A DNA stretch of 64,000 bases from Anaerostipes sp. (GTDB lineage: Bacteria; Bacillota; Clostridia; Lachnospirales; Lachnospiraceae). Made by a program: the position numbers and the translations under genes. The notes under the pieces were generated by a model. The model did no database searches, had not been told where the DNA came from, and worked only from the letters and a program-made list of their open reading frames with translations. Location of the stretch: contig NZ_JAGZSD010000018.1 of NCBI RefSeq assembly GCF_018381315.1, forward strand, positions 5,995 through 69,994, read 5' to 3'. Positions 58,117 through 64,000 of this stretch are shown here, one piece after another; position 1 is the first letter of the stretch, and every line of letters starts with the position of its first letter.

Positions 58117-59283
58117 CTAGTCTTCCAGATAGTCAACTGCTTCCTTTGCTTTGCCATTCTGAAAATATACGCGCGGGACCCTTTTCCCGATTCCGCAGAC
58201 AAATTCATAATTAAAGGAACCTGCCAGATTGGCCGCCTCCTCCACTGATATGCTCTTGTCTCCATCGGTTCCTACCAGGGTGACCTGGTCCATGACACTG
58301 ACCCCTTCGATATCCGTCACATCCACCATAAACTGGTCCATACAGATTCTCCCGATGATCGGTGCATACTGTCCGCGGATAATGACTCTCCCTTTGGAAG
58401 ACAGGGCCCTGGGATAACCGTCCGCGTAGCCTACCGGGATCGTTGCGATCTTGGTCGTCCGCTCTGTGATAAAGGTAGATCCGTAGCTGACCCCTTCCCC
58501 CGGCTCCACTTCCTTTACATGGATCACATGGCTGATCAGGGAAAGCGCCGGCCTCAAATCAATGGCTGACTTGTCTACCTCTTCTGACGGATACAGTCCG
58601 TAAGTAATAATTCCGGAGCGCACCATATCCATTCGGCAGTCGGCAAGATCCATAATGGCTGCACTGTTGGAAACATGCTTGACCGGAATCTGTATTCCTT
58701 TCTCCTCCAGCTGCTGCACAAATCTGTCAAATAAGTCCTTCTGATGCCTCGCTGATGTTTTATCCTTTTCGTCTGCGCATGCAAAATGAGTGAAAATCCC
58801 CTGAATTTTTATATTCGGAAGCTCCTGTATCCGCTCAACCTGCAGAACGGATTCTTCTGTCGGTTTAAATCCGATCCGGTTCATTCCTGTGTCTACTTTG
58901 ATATGTATTTTGGCGTCTTTTTTCATGGTTACTGCAAATTTAGAGATCGCCTCCGCCATCTCATAAGAAAACACTGTCTGTTCAATTTCATGCTGAATCA
59001 GGGAAGCATACTGATATTCCGATGTATAGCCAAGAATCAGGATCGGTTTGGTAATTCCCTGTTTTCTTAAGGCGATCCCTTCCTCAATGATTGCCACTGC
59101 AAAACCATCTACGCCGATTTTATTTAATGCCTTTGCCACCGGAACAGCCCCATGGCCGTATCCGTCCGCCTTGATTACCGGCATAATTTTTGTATTTGGT
59201 CCCACTATATTTTTTATCTCGCTGATGTTATGGCAGATCGCATCCAGGTCGATAGCTGCATATACTCTATAATACTGATTCAT
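58117..59283 (-). CDS. alr: Alanine racemase
   Basis: PLP enzyme making D-alanine for peptidoglycan. The 388 residues include the PLP lysine K38 in PVIKADGYGHG, the TGMNRIGF stretch and the catalytic Tyr in GVSYGSTF. The C-terminal beta domain has GRICMDQFMVDVTD and EFVCGIGKRVPRVYF. Start at ATG 59283, after GGAGG, overlapping nnr by 17 bases. Fifth gene from the rex promoter side: rex-acpS-nnr-alr-mazF. Confidence 0.97.
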   Translation of the reverse strand: MNQYYRVYAAIDLDAICHNISEIKNIVGPNTKIMPVIKADGYGHGAVPVAKALNKIGVDGFAVAIIEEGIALRKQGITKPILILGYTSEYQYASLIQHEIEQTVFSYEMAEAISKFAVTMKKDAKIHIKVDTGMNRIGFKPTEESVLQVERIQELPNIKIQGIFTHFACADEKDKTSARHQKDLFDRFVQQLEEKGIQIPVKHVSNSAAIMDLADCRMDMVRSGIITYGLYPSEEVDKSAIDLRPALSLISHVIHVKEVEPGEGVSYGSTFITERTTKIATIPVGYADGYPRALSSKGRVIIRGQYAPIIGRICMDQFMVDVTDIEGVSVMDQVTLVGTDGDKSISVEEAANLAGSFNYEFVCGIGKRVPRVYFQNGKAKEAVDYLED

Positions 59284-60748
59284 TTTTGATTCCTCCTAAA
59301 ACACTGCTGACCGAATCTATGATGTCGGAGGCCAGCATACTGTCATGCCCAAGCCTTTCTGCAGCATGGTCTCCTGCAAGGCCGTGGACATATACTCCCA
59401 GGGCCGCAGCCTCAAACGGCTCCATCCCCCGTCCCAGCAGACTGGCAATGATTCCGCTCAGTACATCTCCGCTTCCTCCCGTGGCCATACCGTGATTTCC
59501 GCTGCGGTTATAGTACACAGGATCATCTCCTGATACAGCCAGGGTTGCGGCATCTTTCAGAACAACAACGCTCTGAAATTGATCCGCGGCACGGTGTCCT
59601 GCTCCCAGCAGATCTTCTTTCACTTGTTCTGCTGATATATGCAGAAGTCTCGCTGCCTCTAAAAGGTGCGGGGTTAAAATGCATCCTTTTTGGTAATTAA
59701 GCTGCATTTCATAGCGGCTGACTGTATTCAGCCCGTCCGCATCCAGGACAAGCGGCTTTGTCCCATGGGACAATACGGTTTCCAAAAGCCTTTTTGTCCG
59801 CCCTGACACTCCCATTCCCGGACCAAACAGGATACAGTCACACCATGCAAGGGAATCCTCCAGGTCTTCTTCCGTCCCAAACAATACTTCCGGAAGCATT
59901 GACTGTAAGATCGGACGGTTGGAGGCATGGGAAATCACCTTTACCAGACCGCTGCCCATACGCAGGGCACTTTTTGCCGAGAAATATGCAGCCCCTGACA
60001 TGGATTCATTTCCCGCAGCGATCAAAACCTTTCCATAGGTTCCTTTATGTGAGTCTGCCTTGCGTTTGGGTAGTTTTAAGAGATCCTCCCTGTCATATGA
60101 AAATCCTCCGGCGTATTTTTTCAGTGTCTGGTCAAAGAAGCCGATCCGTTCTGTATACAGCCGTCCTGAATAACTTCTTCCCGGATAGAGAAGATGGCCC
60201 GCTTTTGGCCCTCCGAAAGTCACCGTGGCGTCCGCTTTGACAGCACACCCAAGAACCTTTCCTGTGTCACCGCTGATGCCTGAGGGAATATCTACAGACA
60301 ATACTTTTGCCCTGCTCCCGTTGATATTCTCTACGGCAGTGCGGTACACGCCGGAAATCTCCCGGGAAAGCCCCACGCCGAACAGTCCTTCCAGTATCCA
60401 GTCATAGTCATTAAAATCTGCATCCTTCTTCATTTCATAACCCAGACGGTTTAAGATTCCCAGCTGGGTCTTCAGGTCCCCGGACGCCTTTTCAAGATTC
60501 CCTGTGACTGTGTAATCTACCGAAAATCCTTCTTCCAAAAGAATTCTCGCCGCGGCCAGAGCATCCCCTCCGTTGTTTCCGCAGCCTGCCACAGCCAGTA
60601 TCCTGTCCTGCTTTCCTGCAGCCTTCATAAGCCTTCCGGCAATCTTTTCACTGGCCCGTTCCATCAGGACAAGGCCCGGCACTCCTATTTGTTCTATGGT
60701 TTCTTTATCTACGTTCTGCATTTCCTGATTATTTAATACATATTTCAT
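59267..60748 (-). CDS. nnr: Bifunctional NAD(P)H-hydrate epimerase/dehydratase
   Basis: A 493-residue repair enzyme for hydrated NAD(P)H. The N-terminal YjeF epimerase (about 1-215) has GCGNNGGDALAAARIL and SVDIPSGISGDTG; the C-terminal ADP-dependent dehydratase (about 225-493) has HKGTYGKVLIAAGNESMSGA, LVLDADGLN, LTPHLLEAARLL and NHGMATGGSGDVLSGIIAS. Both halves look complete. Start at ATG 60748, seven bases after AGGAG and overlapping the acpS stop. Confidence 0.95.
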   Translation of the reverse strand: MKYVLNNQEMQNVDKETIEQIGVPGLVLMERASEKIAGRLMKAAGKQDRILAVAGCGNNGGDALAAARILLEEGFSVDYTVTGNLEKASGDLKTQLGILNRLGYEMKKDADFNDYDWILEGLFGVGLSREISGVYRTAVENINGSRAKVLSVDIPSGISGDTGKVLGCAVKADATVTFGGPKAGHLLYPGRSYSGRLYTERIGFFDQTLKKYAGGFSYDREDLLKLPKRKADSHKGTYGKVLIAAGNESMSGAAYFSAKSALRMGSGLVKVISHASNRPILQSMLPEVLFGTEEDLEDSLAWCDCILFGPGMGVSGRTKRLLETVLSHGTKPLVLDADGLNTVSRYEMQLNYQKGCILTPHLLEAARLLHISAEQVKEDLLGAGHRAADQFQSVVVLKDAATLAVSGDDPVYYNRSGNHGMATGGSGDVLSGIIASLLGRGMEPFEAAALGVYVHGLAGDHAAERLGHDSMLASDIIDSVSSVLGGIKNESVL

Positions 60749-61107
60749 AGACACTCTCCTATGACAAAAGCCTGTGCCAGTCCTTTTGTATTGGTAATCG
60801 ACACATGAAACTTTGTAATCTTCATCTCCAAGGCCAGCTTTCTGGCTCTCCCTGATACCTTTACATAAGGCGCTCCCTTTGTATCCCGGAACACCTCGAT
60901 CTCAAAAGGCTCCAATCCGAAGAAGCCGGTTCCAAATACCTTGGAAACGGCTTCCTTCACTGCAAAATTCCCAGCAAGAGTCGTACTGTCTGAGCCTGCA
61001 AATGCCAGTTCGTCTTCCGAAAAGATCCGGCTTAAACTGTTCTTTCTCTCCACCAGCTTTTGAACCCGTCCGATCTCTACCAGATCAGTTCCAATTCCGA
61101 CAATCAT
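60745..61107 (-). CDS. acpS: Holo-[acyl-carrier-protein] synthase
   Basis: A 120-residue phosphopantetheinyl transferase that activates acyl carrier protein for fatty acid synthesis. Motifs: IVGIGTDLVEIGRVQ (magnesium-binding Asp), NFAVKEAVSKVFGTG and the late FHVSITNTKGLAQAFVI (usual HxSxSH is VSITNTK here). It lies between rex (15 bases) and nnr (4-base overlap), a common clostridial order. Confidence 0.95.
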   Translation of the reverse strand: MIVGIGTDLVEIGRVQKLVERKNSLSRIFSEDELAFAGSDSTTLAGNFAVKEAVSKVFGTGFFGLEPFEIEVFRDTKGAPYVKVSGRARKLALEMKITKFHVSITNTKGLAQAFVIGECL

Positions 61108-61122
61108 GATGACCTCCTGTCA

Positions 61123-61782
61123 TTACTCTGCAGTCTCGCTGTCTTCCCTGCTGTGGATATTATATGTCAGAGTCATGAGACTCTCTGCCAAATGTACATT
61201 TTCAACCGTGACACTGTCAGGCAGTGTAAGATCTACAGGTGCAAAATTCCAAAATCCTTTGATCCCCCAGGATGCCAATTCTTTTGCAATCTTCGGCGCC
61301 TGATCCTGAGGAAGAGTCAGCGCAGCAATCTTGATCTCATGGTTCTTGATAAATTCCTCCATATCGTCGATATCGTGAACTTCCACACCGTGCACTGTAA
61401 TACCGATCAGCTTTGGATTCACATCAAAAAGTGCAATTACCTGAAATCCAATGCTGTTATTGTTAAAATCCTGATAATTCGCCAGCGCCTGGCCGAGATT
61501 CCCCGCGCCTACAATAATCATCTGATTGCTTTTATCAAGCCCCAGAATCTTTCCGATCTCCACATAAAGATTCTCTACGTTATAACCGTATCCCTGCTGT
61601 CCGAATCCCCCGAAATTATTAAGATCCTGCCGGATCTGGGATGCAGTCACCTTCATCCGCTCACTCAGTTCTTTGGAGGAAATCCTTGTAATATTTTTTG
61701 CTTTCAAGGCTCCCAAATAACGGTAATATCTAGGTAATCTCTTTATAACTGCCGGTGATATATTTTTATCCATTGATGACAT
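61123..61782 (-). CDS. rex: Redox-sensing transcriptional repressor Rex
   Basis: A 219-residue dimeric repressor that senses the NADH/NAD+ ratio. The N-terminal winged helix (about 8-80) has AVIKRLPRYYRYLGALKAKN and RISSKELSERMKVTASQIRQDL; the Rossmann domain has IIVGAGNLGQALANY and VIALFDVNPKLIG. In fermenters it controls butyrate and alcohol pathway genes. Those genes, and any clear TTGTTAA-N4-TTAACAA site, are not seen in this window. First gene of rex-acpS-nnr-alr-mazF. Confidence 0.96.
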   Translation of the reverse strand: MSSMDKNISPAVIKRLPRYYRYLGALKAKNITRISSKELSERMKVTASQIRQDLNNFGGFGQQGYGYNVENLYVEIGKILGLDKSNQMIIVGAGNLGQALANYQDFNNNSIGFQVIALFDVNPKLIGITVHGVEVHDIDDMEEFIKNHEIKIAALTLPQDQAPKIAKELASWGIKGFWNFAPVDLTLPDSVTVENVHLAESLMTLTYNIHSREDSETAE

Positions 61783-61823
61783 TATTACCCTCCCACTTAT
61801 TTTATTTACTACTTAAATGATGT

Positions 61824-61862
61824 TGGGGCCATAAAATGTTTTGACCATTTGACCCTGATATC
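61824..61862. repeat. Partial relative of the 2333-2509 element
   Basis: In the rex leader: TTGGGGCC..ATGTTTTGACC followed by TTTGACCCTGATATC. The second part resembles the complement of the left end of the 2333-2509 element (TTTTGACCCTGGCATC). It may be an internally deleted copy; similarity is limited. Confidence 0.3.
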
Positions 61863-61876
61863 CTTAAATTAAATAA

Positions 61877-61905
61877 ATTATATAAGATTGTCTAATATCT
61901 GTCAA
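61877..61905 (-). promoter_or_regulatory. Promoter of rex
   Basis: Minus strand perfect TTGACA (61900-61905), 17-base spacer, perfect TATAAT (61877-61882), giving a leader of about 85-90 bases. Confidence 0.85.
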
Positions 61906-61984
61906 ACTTTTAGTGCGTTTTTTCAGAAATTATGTTATGCTAAGAAAGAATTTTTATTGCTAAGAAGTTTTGAAGGAGTACACT

Positions 61985-63895
61985 ATGGTTTTATCTTGTC
62001 AGAATATATATAAAACTTTCGTTGATCAGGAAGTCCTGAAAGGAATTTCCTTTCATATTAATGAAAAAGACCGTCTTGCTGTAATTGGCTTAAACGGAGC
62101 CGGAAAATCCACCCTGCTGAAAATTATTATGGATCAGATGACCCCCGATGAAGGCGAGATCCACAAAAAAAAGGATGCACGGATCGGCTATCTTGCCCAG
62201 CACCAGGACCATACTTCTTCTCTTACCATTTATGAAGAGCTTTTGACCATAAAACAGGATGTGATTGAGTTAGATAAAAAACTCCGGTCATTAGAACAGA
62301 TGATGAAGCATTTAAACGGCAGAGAGCTTGAGGATAAGATGGAGGAGTACACCAGAGCCACTCATTTATTTGAGCAGAAAAACGGCTTTGCCTATCAGAG
62401 TGAAATTACCGGTATTTTAAAAGGACTTGGTTTTCAGGAAGAAGATTTTCAAAAAAAGATCTCAACACTCTCCGGAGGCCAAAAGACCAGAGTTGCTCTC
62501 GGCAAGCTTCTTCTGATGAAGCCTGAGATTCTTCTTCTGGATGAGCCTACCAACCATCTGGATGTGGAATCGATCCAATGGCTGGAGACATATTTAAGCC
62601 ACTACGAAGGTGCAGTGATCCTGGTCTCCCATGACCGGTATTTCCTGGACAAGATTGTCAACAAAGTTATGGAAATCGAATCAGGACATGCCATGCTTTT
62701 TGACGGCAACTATACTTCTTTTATCCAAAAAAGAGATCAGGTAAAAGCCATCCGCTTAAAAGAATATGAAAATCAGCAGCAGGAAATCAAACACCAGAAA
62801 GCAGTCATTGAAAAACTCAAACAGTTTAACCGGGAAAAGTCCATCCGCCGGGCTGAAAGCCGGGAAAAAATGCTGAATAAGATTGATGTGATTGAAAAAC
62901 CTATGGAGGCTGACGGCAAAATGCGCTTTTTTATCGAACCTTCAGTCGTCAGCGGAAACGATGTCCTCACCGTAGAACATCTGGAAAAAAGTTTCGGATC
63001 ACATACCCTGTTTTCTGATATAGGCTTTGAGATATTCCGTGGAGAGCGCGCAGCCTTAATCGGCGCCAACGGCACCGGAAAAACCACAATGCTGAAGATC
63101 ATCTGCAAACAGATCGCAAAAAACAAAGGACAGATCAAGCTGGGGTCCCAGGTATCCATAGGATATTATGATCAGGCACAGGACAATCTGCATCCAGAAA
63201 AAACCATCTTCGATGAGATTTCTGATTCTTTCCCGGAACTAACCAATACAAGAATTCGCAATACGCTGGCTGCTTTTCTCTTTAAAGGCGAGGATGTATT
63301 CAAACTGATCTCCTCTTTAAGCGGCGGAGAAAAAGGACGGGTATCACTGGCAAAGCTTATGCTGTCACGGGCTAACTTCCTGATCCTCGATGAACCGACT
63401 AACCATTTGGACATTCATTCCAAAGAAATTTTGGAATCCGCCCTGTCCCAATATACAGGAACTGTCTTGTATGTCTCCCACGACCGTTATTTTATTAACA
63501 AGACGGCTACAAGAATATTGGAACTTTCTCCTTCCAAAGGACTGCACTCCTACTCCGGAGATTATCAGCACTACCTTTTAGAAAAAGAAAAAGAAGGAAC
63601 AGAGGAAGTACAGGCGGCAGAGACTGAAAACATATCTGATACAAAAATAAGCTGGCAGAAACAAAAGGAACAAGAGGCAAAACGCCGGAAAACAGAAAAC
63701 CGGCTGAAAAAAGTGGAATCAGAAATCGAAAGGCTGGAGGAAGAAAACACAAAGCTGGAAGAAGAAATGTGTCTGCCTGAAAATGCAGTAAACACACAAA
63801 AACTGCTGGAACTCTCCACCGTCAAAGCCAACAACGACCAGCAGCTGGAAGCATTATATGAAGAATGGGAAACCCTCTCAGAAGAAACTGAGTAA
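61985..63895 (+). CDS. ABC-F family ATPase (YdiF/Uup-like)
   Basis: A 636-residue soluble protein with two ABC domains and no membrane part. Domain 1 (about 1-255) has Walker A GLNGAGKSTLL, signature LSGGQKTRVALG and Walker B EILLLDEPTNHLD. A charged linker (about 245-320) holds the P-site tRNA-interaction region, and domain 2 has GANGTGKTTMLK, LSGGEKGRVSLA and FLILDEPTNHLD. A coiled-coil C-terminal domain (about 560-630) is rich in Glu and Lys. ABC-F proteins act on the ribosome, in translation or antibiotic protection. Start at ATG 61985, six bases after AAGGAG. Divergent from rex. Confidence 0.94.
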   Translation: MVLSCQNIYKTFVDQEVLKGISFHINEKDRLAVIGLNGAGKSTLLKIIMDQMTPDEGEIHKKKDARIGYLAQHQDHTSSLTIYEELLTIKQDVIELDKKLRSLEQMMKHLNGRELEDKMEEYTRATHLFEQKNGFAYQSEITGILKGLGFQEEDFQKKISTLSGGQKTRVALGKLLLMKPEILLLDEPTNHLDVESIQWLETYLSHYEGAVILVSHDRYFLDKIVNKVMEIESGHAMLFDGNYTSFIQKRDQVKAIRLKEYENQQQEIKHQKAVIEKLKQFNREKSIRRAESREKMLNKIDVIEKPMEADGKMRFFIEPSVVSGNDVLTVEHLEKSFGSHTLFSDIGFEIFRGERAALIGANGTGKTTMLKIICKQIAKNKGQIKLGSQVSIGYYDQAQDNLHPEKTIFDEISDSFPELTNTRIRNTLAAFLFKGEDVFKLISSLSGGEKGRVSLAKLMLSRANFLILDEPTNHLDIHSKEILESALSQYTGTVLYVSHDRYFINKTATRILELSPSKGLHSYSGDYQHYLLEKEKEGTEEVQAAETENISDTKISWQKQKEQEAKRRKTENRLKKVESEIERLEEENTKLEEEMCLPENAVNTQKLLELSTVKANNDQQLEALYEEWETLSEETE

Positions 63896-64000
63896 AACAA
63901 CATGACATTTTGACCAGTTCTCCGGCTTGCTGTCTCAGGAATGTAAGATTTTCTAACTTTCAGCAAAGCTTCTCCGGCGGCCCGTTCGGAACTCACTTCG

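Noticed and set aside
58014..58265. An 83-codon minus-strand frame between alr and mazF considered as the missing antitoxin
   Set aside because: Most of it overlaps the end of alr in another frame, and the peptide has no ribbon-helix-helix pattern.
61783..61984. A Rex operator in the rex/ABC-F intergenic region
   Set aside because: The A/T-rich stretch does not contain both TTGTTAA and TTAACAA half-sites; the match is no better than expected for such AT-rich DNA.
1..64000. CRISPR arrays, prophage genes, insertion sequences with transposases, rRNA genes
   Set aside because: Looked for on both strands; no regularly spaced repeats, no phage structural genes, no transposase frames and no rRNA signatures were seen.

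Overview
The window reads as a chromosomal segment of an anaerobic, spore-former-related Firmicute, most likely a lactate-using, butyrate-producing Lachnospiraceae bacterium of the Anaerostipes type. That placement is inference. It rests on moderate GC, strong GGAGG ribosome sites, near-consensus TTGACA/TATAAT promoters, a relA-hemZ-hisS operon, a Gram-positive type IV pilus operon, and a lactate cluster laid out like the lct system of Acetobacterium and related gut clostridia. Almost every gene is on the minus strand. The exceptions are a LUD protein, a flavin reductase, a thioesterase with a small membrane protein, and an ABC-F protein.

Layout. 1-10437: end of a hexapeptide acyltransferase-like gene, topB, a LUD-domain gene behind a highly folded intergenic element, a ROK/bicupin/HAD operon, the aspS-ACT-glyA operon, and a flavin reductase. 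10505-22393: two complete lactate dehydrogenase/ETF modules, a GntR regulator, an acyl-CoA dehydrogenase, a nickel-pincer lactate racemase and a lactate permease. Four palindromes of the ATTGGT-N3-ACCAAT type sit on the two main promoters, so the 12 kb looks like one lactate regulon. 22801-30398: pyrBI-relA-MBL-hemZ-HD-GYP-hisS, a nucleotide/stringent-response/translation operon. 30463-35820: a DUF2156 protein, a degenerate RlmH-like SPOUT protein, an NTF2-like lipo/membrane protein, a lone prepilin, a phosphoesterase, an HxlR/PNPOx pair and a tRNA-Arg(CCG). 36104-49323: a 13 kb type IV pilus operon (pilT, pilB, pilO, a pilM-pilN fusion, pilC, pilD, five small pilins/pseudopilins, and a 1,201-residue pilin-anchored GLUG-repeat protein). 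49478-54602: thioesterase, then a two-component/ABC transporter operon whose head is fused to a truncated rlmH. 54876-63895: zinc metallopeptidase, yebC, CBS-domain protein, mazF toxin without antitoxin, alr, nnr, acpS, rex, and a divergent ABC-F protein.

How it fits together. Lactate enters by LctP, LarA interconverts the isomers, and two FAD dehydrogenases pass electrons to two different ETFs. EtfA1 carries a ferredoxin domain and EtfB1 the DGDTAQVGP loop of bifurcating ETFs. EtfB2 lacks that loop and is encoded next to an acyl-CoA dehydrogenase, suggesting a second, possibly non-bifurcating route from lactate to an enoyl-CoA. Rex, further along, is the usual NADH sensor of such fermenters.

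Most notable oddities: the dual lactate-ETF circuit with its operators; a giant GLUG minor pilin and an N-F-type pseudopilin in the pilus operon; two RlmH homologues with complementary defects; a free-standing aspartokinase ACT subunit; an orphan MazF; and at least two families of hairpin-forming dispersed repeats.
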